A DNA stretch of 64,000 nucleotides from JACVCJ01 sp052437175 (lineage in GTDB: Bacteria > Bacteroidota > Bacteroidia > CAIKAF01), in contig JBQVOK010000003.1 in NCBI GenBank assembly GCA_052437175.1, positions 372,001 to 436,000 of the forward strand. Reading direction: 5' to 3'. Position numbers and translations under genes: made by a program. The first letter of the stretch is position 1; each line of letters starts with the position of its first letter. Below are positions 57,153 through 64,000 of this stretch, piece after piece. Below the pieces are notes generated by a model that searched no databases, was not told the origin of the DNA, and saw only the letters and a list, made by a program, of their open reading frames with translations.

Positions 57153-58187
57153 TCAGTAAAATAGAAAATCCGTAGGGATCACCCCCGTGGTGAATGACCG
57201 GTCGAGGCTTCCATCGGGTTTTAGTATATATACCTTGCCGTCCTGGTTGTAGGAAAGGGCGTCTGCCGCCCAGATGTAATCCGTTTTGGGGTCTACCCGC
57301 AGCCCGTACCAGTTATGGCCGCTTTCTCCGAAGAAAACCTGTGGTGTACTTTCTGAAACGCCCATGGTGTAAATTTTGTTGCTCCCGAGAAAATACAGGC
57401 GTTCCCCGGCCTGGTTGATGCGTATTTTAAAAGCACCCTGTGCATCCAGCGCAATATTCTGCAGCACGGTATTGGTGGCCGGATCGATCTGTACCAGCTT
57501 CGAAGCGGAGGTCTGGCCCAGGTTTCCGCCGCAGAGCGCCCAGAGCTTACCGTATTTGTCCTTTACCACCGAACCGGGTGTACTGCCGGTAAAAATACTG
57601 TCCGTAACGCTGTGCTGCTGTGTATTTATTACGTATACGTAATTTTTTTCGTAGTTACATACAAAGGCTTTCCCTTCGGCAAGCACCATTTCTTCGGTCC
57701 AGCCGGGCAGGCTTACCGATCCGGTAATGCTCAGGCCGGGCAGGCTTACCACGTACAGCTTACCGGCATACAGGTCGCTTACATAGGCGGTTGTGGCATT
57801 TACAGGCAGTACAAAACGCGGACTCATGAAACCCGTAGCCGTCTGTTCCGATTTAAAATCGCTGCGGCTCATTTTCTCGATCTTCCCGGAATTGTTCACG
57901 ACCACGTACAGGCTCTGGTCCAGCATCAGGGCGCTTTGTACCACATCGCCCAGGGGACGGTTGTTCTTTGCCGTGAAAACGTTCGCGTAAAAAGTGCCGT
58001 CCGATTTATCGTAATAGTCGATACGGGCATTGGCCAACCCGAAATTTCCTTCGCAGAGAATGGCCACGCCCTGTGTGTCCGTTTCGGAAGGGAGTTCGGT
58101 CACGGGCGGCTTTTCCTTTCCGCAGGAAACAAGGGCCAGACTGAGCGCGGCGGCCCAGAGACTTACTGTTTTATAAGAGCGATGCAT
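57153..58187 (-). CDS. BtuG-like surface lipoprotein (DUF5074, beta-propeller)
   Basis: A 344-residue lipoprotein with lipobox LVSC (Cys22) and a YncE/DUF5074-like beta-propeller. The opening GVAILCEGNFGLANARIDYYDKSDGTFY and the repeated strand turns GKLYVVSLPG, AFVCNYEKNYVYVINTQQHS, DYIWAADALSYNQDGKVYILKPDG match the BtuG family, which in gut Bacteroides binds cobalamin with very high affinity and sits on BtuB at the cell surface. It is the last gene of the riboswitch-controlled operon, overlapping the gene before it by 25 bases. Binding of cobalamin by this protein is inference from family and operon. Confidence 0.8.
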   Translation of the reverse strand: MHRSYKTVSLWAAALSLALVSCGKEKPPVTELPSETDTQGVAILCEGNFGLANARIDYYDKSDGTFYANVFTAKNNRPLGDVVQSALMLDQSLYVVVNNSGKIEKMSRSDFKSEQTATGFMSPRFVLPVNATTAYVSDLYAGKLYVVSLPGLSITGSVSLPGWTEEMVLAEGKAFVCNYEKNYVYVINTQQHSVTDSIFTGSTPGSVVKDKYGKLWALCGGNLGQTSASKLVQIDPATNTVLQNIALDAQGAFKIRINQAGERLYFLGSNKIYTMGVSESTPQVFFGESGHNWYGLRVDPKTDYIWAADALSYNQDGKVYILKPDGSLDRSFTTGVIPTDFLFY

Positions 58188-59125
58188 TGCTGTGCGGTTT
58201 TAAAATAGTATATACCCGGAGCCAGTGCAGCCATTTGCAGCTGCAGGGTACCGGAGGCTGATCTGCCGTTCAGCATAACCGAACCGGTGCTGCTGATAAG
58301 CGTATACGAAGTGCCGGGTTCTATATTTTGTATATAGATGAAATCTGTAGCCGGGTTAGGCCATGCGCGCAGTTCGCTTTTATGCGTATATTCATCAATA
58401 CCGGTTCCGAAGGCAAAATGAATTACGCCCACAGCATCCAGGTCAAACCCGCCGGAGGCGAATTCCGTGGGCCAGGGGTCGTTCACCGGGCGGCCTTCGC
58501 TGTCGTAACTTCGGTAAGGTGCCTGCAGGGAGCCCACTACGTCCACCAGGCGTATATGGGTAACGGCACTTTTGTTCAGGGCCGGATCATCGGGCACTTC
58601 GTCCAGGTCGAACGGTGTGCCGTACAGGGCGCGGTACTTACCGGCAAAGTTGTGCACTTTGGTCAGATCGCTATACGAAAAGTTATCGAGCTGTGTCAGC
58701 GTATCTACATGCGATATAGCCGGGAAGCGAAAGAAATGCTCTCCGTCAGAACTTACTTCCACAAAGGCCAGTTCCAGGTAGTTGTTCGTGAAACCGTTCT
58801 CGAATACGGCAAAATCGGGCCCGGCGGCATTCTGTATAGGATAGGGGAACGTGAGTATGGCCACTCCGCTGTCGCCCAGGCTGAGTACGGTAGAACCGTC
58901 GGGCAGGCCCAGCGCGTCCTGTTCAGAGCCCAGGTTGACCGTTCCCAGCGAAGGATTCGAAATATTTATGTAGCCGCGTTGTACCGTGCATCCGTTGGCC
59001 CAGCCTGTAAAAGCGCTGCTGTCCCAGTACATGGCGGTACTGCCCGGCTGTCCCGGGGCAGCGGCAAACTGCGCCCGGGTCAACAGAGCGGTACTTAAGA
59101 ATAGAAGTAAAAAAAGATATCTCAT
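58163..59125 (-). CDS. Exported T9SS cargo protein of the cobalamin operon
   Basis: A 320-residue protein with a signal peptide (residues 1-18, LLTRAQ) and a C-terminal T9SS sorting domain: WPNPATDFIYIQN, then GIYYFKTA and a basic end KQ. The body has a jelly-roll-like part (AVFENGFTNNYLELAFVEVSSDGEHFFRFPAISHVDTLTQ) with the conserved GGFDLDAVG segment near residue 230, typical of the cell-surface proteins often found next to btuB in Bacteroidota. Its ATG overlaps the stop of the preceding gene (ATGA). Probable role is cobalamin or corrinoid binding at the surface; that is inference. Confidence 0.75.
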   Translation of the reverse strand: MRYLFLLLFLSTALLTRAQFAAAPGQPGSTAMYWDSSAFTGWANGCTVQRGYINISNPSLGTVNLGSEQDALGLPDGSTVLSLGDSGVAILTFPYPIQNAAGPDFAVFENGFTNNYLELAFVEVSSDGEHFFRFPAISHVDTLTQLDNFSYSDLTKVHNFAGKYRALYGTPFDLDEVPDDPALNKSAVTHIRLVDVVGSLQAPYRSYDSEGRPVNDPWPTEFASGGFDLDAVGVIHFAFGTGIDEYTHKSELRAWPNPATDFIYIQNIEPGTSYTLISSTGSVMLNGRSASGTLQLQMAALAPGIYYFKTAQQCIALIKQ

Positions 59126-60060
59126 CGTTTTACGAATTTAGTAAAGGCAGAACCATGTGCCGTTTCGGTCTTCAGGATATAAACACCGCTCTGCAGGGAT
59201 TGCAGGTCGATACGGGCTGGTGAAGAAACGGTCTGCAATTGTGAGATCAGCTGCCCGGAGAGGCTGATCACCTGCAGGCTGGCCGCTCCGCCGGTCTCTA
59301 CAAACAACTCGTTCATGGCGGGATTCGGCCATACGCTGTAGCTGATGGTCTCTGCATTTTCTACAGAAAGCGGGGTGATGAGCTTAATATTGTCCAGTGC
59401 AAAATACAGGGGCGTGTTTATACCCCACTGTCCTACGTCCGAAGACTGGAAAAAGAACATGATGCTGTCGGCGGTGGCAATGCTGTTGAGGTCGATGGTG
59501 GTCCAGCTGTCCAGGATATAATCCTGTGCGTTATTGCTGAAACGGAAATCGGCCAGGTAGAAATCAATGGTATCGTCCACCTGTACACCGTTGGCATAGC
59601 CTACGATCTGCAGCAGCAGAAAGTCGGGATCGTTACCGGAGGCTCCGCCGAATTTCTTGGCAAAGGCGTCCCCGTCGCGCATGCTGAGCGTGGCCAGGGT
59701 GGTGTTGTTCACATCCATGGAGAAAAAGTGCTTGCTGCCGCTTTTGGTCAGGCCCAGGTTGCCGTTGTAGAAGATCATATAATTAGCCGAGTTTTCAGCC
59801 CCGGAACCCGAAATGCAGGAGTACTGGTTGCCGTAGCCCGCCGTGGTGTCGTCTGTCGTGTTCGACAGGGCAAACCCGTACCAGTAGCCGGTTGTATCGT
59901 GGTAGTTATGAAAGGTAAGATCATCAAAGGTAAAAGTGCTGTCATTGATGGAACTTTCCGGGCCGAGGGGAGCACTGTCGAAGTTCACCACCGTCTGTAC
60001 CAGCTGGGCATTGGCCTGCAGGGCACAGGCAGATAAAAGCGTAAAGATTATTCTCTTCAT
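59122..60060 (-). CDS. DUF4465-type T9SS cargo protein (BtuH-like)
   Basis: A 312-residue exported protein. Residues 1-18 are a signal peptide (ALQANAQ); the body has the DUF4465 pattern NDSTFTFDDLTFHNYHDTTGYWYGFALSNTTDDTTAGYGNQYSCISGSGAENSANYMIFY; the C-terminus is a T9SS type A domain (VWPNPAMNELFVETG, then QSGVYILKTE and KFVKR). DUF4465 proteins in Bacteroides cobalamin loci have been described as a cobalamin-binding group (BtuH); I recall this and did not verify it. Its ATG overlaps the BtuB-like gene's stop (ATGA). It is probably surface exposed via the T9SS. Confidence 0.78.
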   Translation of the reverse strand: MKRIIFTLLSACALQANAQLVQTVVNFDSAPLGPESSINDSTFTFDDLTFHNYHDTTGYWYGFALSNTTDDTTAGYGNQYSCISGSGAENSANYMIFYNGNLGLTKSGSKHFFSMDVNNTTLATLSMRDGDAFAKKFGGASGNDPDFLLLQIVGYANGVQVDDTIDFYLADFRFSNNAQDYILDSWTTIDLNSIATADSIMFFFQSSDVGQWGINTPLYFALDNIKLITPLSVENAETISYSVWPNPAMNELFVETGGAASLQVISLSGQLISQLQTVSSPARIDLQSLQSGVYILKTETAHGSAFTKFVKR

Positions 60061-61925
60061 TTTCGTATATGTATTAAAATATTTGTTCCGATCGTTACCT
60101 GTATGCCGGGCATGGGGCGCAGGGCCACTACTTCGTAATACTGGTTCATAAGGTTCTGGAGAGTTACATAGCCGCTTAAGCTCAGTTTTTCCCATTTTTT
60201 CTCTGCCGATACCGAAAAATCGGCCGTCGTATAGCCGGGCAGGAACTGGTTATTATCTGCCGTTATAAAACGCCTGGACACGTAACGCTGGGTATAGCCC
60301 AGGCTCAGGAAGCGCCAGCGGTAACAGATGCTGAGTGAGGCCAGGTGTGCGGGGGTATAGATCAGGGCCCTGCGGTTCAGCAGGCTGTCGGAGGGGCGCA
60401 GCAGCTGTGTAAAGGTATAGGTGTAGTTGGCCGTGATATCCAGGCTGTGTTTTTTCCAGCTTTGCAGGTAACGCAGGCGGGTTTCCGCGCCGGCTGCCAG
60501 GGTATTGTCCATATTGGTCACGCTCCAGTAAATGCCGTCGGGGATCCAGAGGATGCGGTTCTTCAGGTAATTGGCAAAAGCGCCGGCTTTGAGGCTGAAG
60601 GGCCCTTTTCCCCATTGCAGCTGCAGGTCGCCGCCCACTCCGTCTTCCGGCAGTACGGCCGGGTTGCCGCCGGGAACCCAATAGCGGTCGTTGAGGGTAG
60701 GAGCCCGGAAGATACGGCTGGTCTGCAGATGTAAGCTGATCCCGTGCCGGAAGGGCAGGGTAACGGCCAGCTGAGGCACCAGGGCAAACCAGCGGGAGGC
60801 GAACCAGCCCGGACGCAGGAATACCCGTATATCGGCCCTGCCGGGTTTCGTATATAGATAGCCGAGAGCCGTACTTACATTGTGCAGGGCTATGTAAGGC
60901 GCCTGGTAGGCGGGCACAAACCCGCGCTGGTAGGAATATTGCGCCCCGGCAAAAAGGCGGTGGTATTTATGTATGCGGAAATGGTACTGGGCATCGGTGA
61001 TCCATTGCAGGAACCCGGAATAAGAACCCTGGCTCAGTCCGTCGTCGGCATAGTACAGGTCTTCGGCCATAAAGGCCTGTTTCAGGCTGAAGGAATGTTT
61101 TTCGTATATACCTTCCAGTCCGGCCAGGGCACGTATAAAACGATCGTTCTGCCGGGCGTTGAGTTCGGCGGTATATACAGGTGCAGGCAGCTGGCGTTTG
61201 CTGTTGCCGTACCAGAGGGAGGCCAGTAGTTTTATGTGTTTGCCGGCGCGGTAGCTGTAATCGAACGTGGCACCGCCCTGTTGCAGTTGTGCATTGCGGC
61301 GGTTCTTTTCCGGGAGGCCCATCTGCTGCCAGCGGGGAATGGGGAAGTTATTCTTTGTATACCGATGCCAGCCATTGGCGGCGATGGAATGCCGGCCCGC
61401 TGCAAAACGCAGGTTGAGCGCCTGCCCGAAATTCAGGAAGGACCCGCCGTCGAGCTGAATGCCCACCTGGTTCTCACGTACTTCGCCGGGGTCCAGTACC
61501 AGGGCGCCTCCCGTAGCGCTGACGCCTGCCAGGGAATTGATGTTACCGGGCTGCCATCCGGAAGCGGAGAAGGCATTGGCGGGGATCAATGAAAAATCGA
61601 TGGTGCCCAGGGTATTGTTCTGGATATTGATGCCGTGCCATAATACGGCAGTGTGTGCGGCGCCCAGTCCGCGCTGTGTAATGGTAGCAATATTGCCCGG
61701 GCCGTAATTTTTAATGAATACGCCGTTCTCGCGTCCCAGCCATTCGGCCATACTGGCCATGGGCAGGGCCTGTTTTACCAGTGTGGAAAAGGAGTCTCGG
61801 GCAGGAATGATGGATGCCGGCAGCTGTGATCCGGTGAAAACAAAGGTGCGCAGGGTATCCGTCTGTGCCTGCAGGGGCAGCAGCATTGCCGTGAATACGC
61901 TTATGGTTACCAGTCTGTTTTTCAC
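60057..61925 (-). CDS. btuB: TonB-dependent cobalamin receptor (BtuB-like)
   Basis: A 622-residue outer-membrane receptor: a signal peptide (about residues 1-21, ending PLQAQ), a plug with LGRENGVFIKNYGPGNIATITQRGLG near 60-85 and a 22-strand barrel ending in an aromatic strand. TonB-box-like residues are not clear. The GTG at 61925 is preferred because it starts a perfect signal peptide; a TTG at 61958 also exists in frame. It is preceded by a B12 riboswitch and its stop overlaps the ATG of the next gene. Transport of cobalamin is inferred from the riboswitch and the BtuG-like partner; the receptor alone could serve another cargo. Confidence 0.85.
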   Translation of the reverse strand: MKNRLVTISVFTAMLLPLQAQTDTLRTFVFTGSQLPASIIPARDSFSTLVKQALPMASMAEWLGRENGVFIKNYGPGNIATITQRGLGAAHTAVLWHGINIQNNTLGTIDFSLIPANAFSASGWQPGNINSLAGVSATGGALVLDPGEVRENQVGIQLDGGSFLNFGQALNLRFAAGRHSIAANGWHRYTKNNFPIPRWQQMGLPEKNRRNAQLQQGGATFDYSYRAGKHIKLLASLWYGNSKRQLPAPVYTAELNARQNDRFIRALAGLEGIYEKHSFSLKQAFMAEDLYYADDGLSQGSYSGFLQWITDAQYHFRIHKYHRLFAGAQYSYQRGFVPAYQAPYIALHNVSTALGYLYTKPGRADIRVFLRPGWFASRWFALVPQLAVTLPFRHGISLHLQTSRIFRAPTLNDRYWVPGGNPAVLPEDGVGGDLQLQWGKGPFSLKAGAFANYLKNRILWIPDGIYWSVTNMDNTLAAGAETRLRYLQSWKKHSLDITANYTYTFTQLLRPSDSLLNRRALIYTPAHLASLSICYRWRFLSLGYTQRYVSRRFITADNNQFLPGYTTADFSVSAEKKWEKLSLSGYVTLQNLMNQYYEVVALRPMPGIQVTIGTNILIHIRK

Positions 61926-61998
61926 ATCTGCCTGTATGGGGTACGGAAATACAGGCAAATGAACGGAACCAGTCCCTGCGGACGTTCCCGATGCATTG

Positions 61999-62025
61999 CC
62001 GGCTTTATTCCCGAAGCCCGGTAAA
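61999..62025 (-). promoter_or_regulatory. Possible expression-platform hairpin
   Basis: On the minus strand CCGGGCTT and AAGCCGG pair (with one bulged base) about 80 bases before the btuB start. It lies just downstream of the riboswitch core and could form in alternative to it. No clear T run follows, so regulation is more probably at translation. Confidence 0.4.
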
Positions 62026-62033
62026 TACTATGT

Positions 62034-62206
62034 GTTGCAGGCAGGTCTTCTGACTTTTCTCTATCCCGGACGCCTTCCCGTTCCGCTTGCAGCGGGGCAG
62101 TGGCTTTTGTCCGGATTTCAGCGAGAATTACAGCAGCGGGTACTGTCCCGGATTTACACCGGATTCCCTTTTAAGCCTTGTAAACAGATCACTAAGGCAC
62201 CTGGAA
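62034..62206 (-). promoter_or_regulatory. Cobalamin riboswitch
   Basis: On the minus strand the conserved B12 box AGTCAGAAGACCTGCC (62040-62055), the GCCACTG segment, the AAATCCGGGACAGTACCCGC part, and GGGAAGGCG are all present in the right order and spacing. It precedes the BtuB-like operon and should shut off expression when adenosylcobalamin is plentiful. The promoter box is at 62212-62219. Confidence 0.93.
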
Positions 62207-62211
62207 CGGGG

Positions 62212-62219
62212 CAAAGGTA
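62212..62219 (-). promoter_or_regulatory. -7 box of the riboswitch-controlled operon
   Basis: Plus-strand CAAAGGTA reads TACCTTTG on the minus strand, an exact match, directly before the riboswitch's first stem. Confidence 0.7.
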
Positions 62220-62402
62220 GTAAAAATCGTATACGGCTTCAAATATCCTGTAAAAACAGGATTTTGCTATGTGAAATTATCTAAAAAAATTAATCGGATA
62301 ACGCACATAATAAACTGAAAATTAAAAAATTAACTTTTTGTTGTTATTGATTTTTTCTCACAGTTTGGAACTAAACCCCTTTATTATTCGTTGTATACCT
62401 AT

Positions 62403-62410
62403 TAACTTTG
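62403..62410 (+). promoter_or_regulatory. -7 box of the small outer-membrane protein gene
   Basis: Exact TAACTTTG, 17 bases before the ATG at 62428; a GTTG around 62390 could be the -33 part. The stretch from 62220 to 62402 is A+T rich and holds no gene. Confidence 0.55.
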
Positions 62411-62427
62411 CAAAAATTTGAGAAACT

Positions 62428-63015
62428 ATGAAGAAGTTGTTAGTAACAGTCCTTGCAGCGCTGGTGGTGAGCGTTTCTGCAGCATGGGGCCAGGCATTTT
62501 CGAAGGGTGATGTAACTATTTCGGTAACAATAGGTGCGTCGAGCATGGGTAATATATATCCCCACGGCAATGGGTATTACCCCAATATTTTCTTTCCCTT
62601 TACCGGGGAGGCGCTTGCTCAGATGGAGTGGGCACCGGGTAAGTATGTGGGTGCGGGTTTTACGGTAGGTTTCGGCGGACGTGCGCCTTACGGTGCAGGC
62701 TGGGGCTGGGGCTACGGATCCGGCCAGTTTAACGTGCCTATCGGTGGTTTCTGTAATTTTCACTTTTACCAGCTGATCGCCGATAAGACCGGTAAGAATA
62801 TCCATGCCGACAAACTGGATATCTACGGCGGACTGAACCTGGGATCAGGTATCGCTTTCTGGCCGGGAAACCCTGGAGGCGAGCGTGTTATGCCCATGGT
62901 ATATTTCGGTCCTACGGCAGGTATCCGCTATTACTTTAAGCCGAACTTCGGTGTGATCGGAGAGGTAGGTTGGGGTAAAACCGATGTAAGTGCCGGTCTT
63001 ATCTGGAAACTGTAA
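62428..63015 (+). CDS. Small outer-membrane protein
   Basis: A 195-residue protein with a signal peptide (residues 1-22, AAWGQ) and a glycine- and aromatic-rich barrel: FSKGDVTISVTIGASSMGN, VGAGFTVGFGG, YGAGWGWGYGSG, LDIYGGLNLGSGIAFW, MVYFGPTAGIRYYF and the final GVIGEVGWGKTDVSAGLIWKL. Its last residue pattern (strand ending in a hydrophobic Leu) fits insertion by BAM. Function unknown; an OmpW- or PorT-like ligand pore is possible. Own promoter and terminator, so a single gene. Confidence 0.78.
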   Translation: MKKLLVTVLAALVVSVSAAWGQAFSKGDVTISVTIGASSMGNIYPHGNGYYPNIFFPFTGEALAQMEWAPGKYVGAGFTVGFGGRAPYGAGWGWGYGSGQFNVPIGGFCNFHFYQLIADKTGKNIHADKLDIYGGLNLGSGIAFWPGNPGGERVMPMVYFGPTAGIRYYFKPNFGVIGEVGWGKTDVSAGLIWKL

Positions 63016-63040
63016 GAAAGAATTTTTTAAAAGTAAGCAA

Positions 63041-63068
63041 AAAGCCATCCTGCGGGGTGGCTTTTTTT
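63041..63068 (+). terminator. Rho-independent terminator
   Basis: AAAGCCATCC and GGGTGGCTTT pair (one wobble), followed by T residues, 26 bases after the small outer-membrane gene. Confidence 0.8.
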
Positions 63069-63100
63069 ATGCCCCTGAGGGTACGAAAACGGCATAAATC

Positions 63101-63136
63101 ACAAAAGGCCGCTCCTGTTAAGAAGCGACCTTTTGC
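63101..63136 (-). terminator. Possible terminator of the pseudouridine synthase gene
   Basis: AAAAGGCCGCT and AGCGACCTTTT pair with one mismatch; the minus strand then has TTTTGTG. It lies about 80 bases after the gene's end on that strand. Confidence 0.5.
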
Positions 63137-63217
63137 GTTTACCAACCCTTATTGAAGCCAAAGGTACGGCTTTAATTTAAAACACCAAATTTTTTTTTCC
63201 TTTTTTTAGTTCAGGCG

Positions 63218-63928
63218 TTAAAAGTACATGGATTTCGATAAAATTTGCATCGCTTCGCTTAAAGCGGGGTGCTCCGGAAAGCCCGTAACGGGCCCATAGC
63301 CGGAATGGAAAATCATCTGCTTTTGCTCAACCGGGTGTGTAAAGATCAGTTTGCAGGCGTGCAGGGCGATGGCTGCGGGAGGTACTTCCGCGCCGTTATA
63401 TAAGGTATCGCCCAGGATGGGAAACCCTGCGGCGGCGAACTGTGCGCGGATCTGGTGATAACGGCCTGTGAGCAGTTCAATGAATACTGTAGTGGTACCG
63501 CCGCTGCCTGCCAGTACATGACAGCGTAGTTCTGCCTTTTTAGCCCCGGGTACTGGCTGCGTATGCGCCAGGGCTCTCAGGCTGCCGTTCTGCTTTTCTA
63601 TATAATGTACCAGCTGCGTGGGACCGGTATAGTCACCGGCAAGTACGGCCAGGTAGTATTTTTTCCAGTGTTCTCGGGTATAAGCGCCCAGTGTTTTCAG
63701 GGGCTGCCGTCTTTTGGTGAGCAGCAGCAGTCCGCTTACGGGCTTGTCCAGGCGGTGCGGCAGTCCGGCCGAAAGCTGCTTCTGCCCCGGATACTTCCTG
63801 GCCAGGTATTCCCCGAACCATTTCAGTACACTTTCTCCGGAGGCCCCGGCTTCACTGGCCAGCCCGGCGGGTTTTTGCACAATGGCCAGCCAGGGATCTT
63901 CATATACGATGGGCAGGTCGGTTTTCAT
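63218..63928 (-). CDS. RluA family pseudouridine synthase
   Basis: A 236-residue synthase of the RluA type without an S4 domain. The catalytic aspartate is Asp61 in HRLDKPVSGLLL; KKYYLAVLAGDY and the late TGRYHQIRAQFAAAGFPILGDTLY are the conserved RluA parts. It isomerises uridine in rRNA or tRNA; the exact target is unclear, but short RluA forms (RluA/RluE-like or TruC-like) usually modify one or two sites. Its ATG overlaps the stop of the upstream gene (ATGA, 63925-63928), which sets the start. A longer frame from 63955 would begin inside that gene and is rejected. Confidence 0.88.
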   Translation of the reverse strand: MKTDLPIVYEDPWLAIVQKPAGLASEAGASGESVLKWFGEYLARKYPGQKQLSAGLPHRLDKPVSGLLLLTKRRQPLKTLGAYTREHWKKYYLAVLAGDYTGPTQLVHYIEKQNGSLRALAHTQPVPGAKKAELRCHVLAGSGGTTTVFIELLTGRYHQIRAQFAAAGFPILGDTLYNGAEVPPAAIALHACKLIFTHPVEQKQMIFHSGYGPVTGFPEHPALSEAMQILSKSMYF

Positions 63929-64000
63929 CGGCTTTCCTGGGTGTATTGAAGCCATTTGTAGGGAAGCAGGCTGCGCAGCACATCGTCTTCGGCCCCGGCA
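63925..64000 (-). CDS. C-terminal end of an unidentified gene (partial)
   Basis: From the right edge of the window the minus strand stays open for 24 codons to a TGA that overlaps the start of the pseudouridine synthase gene. The end reads LLPYKWLQYTQESR. Not enough sequence is seen to name it; the overlap shows it is co-transcribed with the RluA-type gene. Confidence 0.5.
   Translation of the reverse strand, partial: AGAEDDVLRSLLPYKWLQYTQESR

Overview
The window comes from a member of the Bacteroidota, most likely the Chitinophagaceae or a close relative. The reasons are sigma-ABfr type -7 boxes (TAnnTTTG) in front of many genes, several proteins with type IX secretion system (T9SS) C-terminal sorting domains, many outer-membrane beta-barrels and short lipoproteins, a BtuG-type cobalamin locus, and family content typical of the phylum (DUF1800/DUF1501 pair, HipA-like/DUF3037 pair, beta-flower proteins). 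Base composition is moderate (about half G+C), with two stretches that look different: 11740-14275 (ACG/GCG-rich codons) and about 34738-35326 (very A+T rich). The window is dense chromosomal sequence; no rRNA, insertion sequence, prophage or CRISPR array was seen, and there is one tRNA (Asn).

Layout. 1-3460: end of an upstream gene, a terminator, and a DUF1800/DUF1501 pair whose second member carries a T9SS tail. 3467-6767 (minus): lipoprotein, beta-barrel, papain-like peptidase. 6960-8592: HxlR regulator divergent from a dehydrogenase/NTF2-like operon around a clear palindrome. 8657-11587: dehalogenase-like hydrolase, then a minus operon of dehydrogenase, membrane protein and AraC regulator. 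11806-14274: two six-cysteine lipoproteins and a thioredoxin-fold protein, compositionally foreign. 14288-18372: RDD membrane protein, tRNA-Asn, PfkB kinase, ABC-F ATPase and a small unknown gene. 18407-27069: lipoprotein, exported flavoprotein, two tandem DUF4157 metallopeptidase/transglutaminase-like proteins, a WG-repeat protein, a tiny membrane protein, DUF3037 and a HipA-like kinase. 27156-34697: phosphotransferase, kbl, SRPBCC proteins, DUF4180, GNAT, and an ECF sigma/anti-sigma/outer-membrane operon. 34745-37869: A+T-rich orphan, hydrolase, odd membrane-anchored protein, beta-barrel-like protein.

38035-44736 holds a nucleotide-sugar cluster: a WbpE-type aminotransferase, WbpD-type acetyltransferase, WbpB-type dehydrogenase, a UDP-N-acetylhexosamine 6-dehydrogenase and RfbB. 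Together the first four can make UDP-2,3-diacetamido-glucuronic acid, related to the linking sugar used to anchor T9SS cargo in Porphyromonas. 44915-47498: 1-Cys peroxiredoxin and an FMN glutamate-synthase-like protein. 47555-52177 (minus): AEC transporter, DUF3575-like protein, and fatty-acid genes fabD, accC, accB. 52252-57073: CCGGACT-rich intergenic repeats surrounding a DMT transporter and two beta-flower repeat proteins, followed by a sugar MFS transporter with a ROK kinase. 57153-62220 (minus): cobalamin riboswitch, BtuB-like receptor, two T9SS-exported proteins and a BtuG-like lipoprotein in a translationally coupled operon. 62428-64000: small outer-membrane protein, RluA-type pseudouridine synthase, and the end of another gene.

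The strongest leads for something undescribed are the six-Cys lipoprotein/thioredoxin operon, the tandem DUF4157-transglutaminase proteins, the T9SS version of the BtuBGH locus, and an over-represented word TATACTAAA that in three cases lies in a mini-ORF between co-directional genes.
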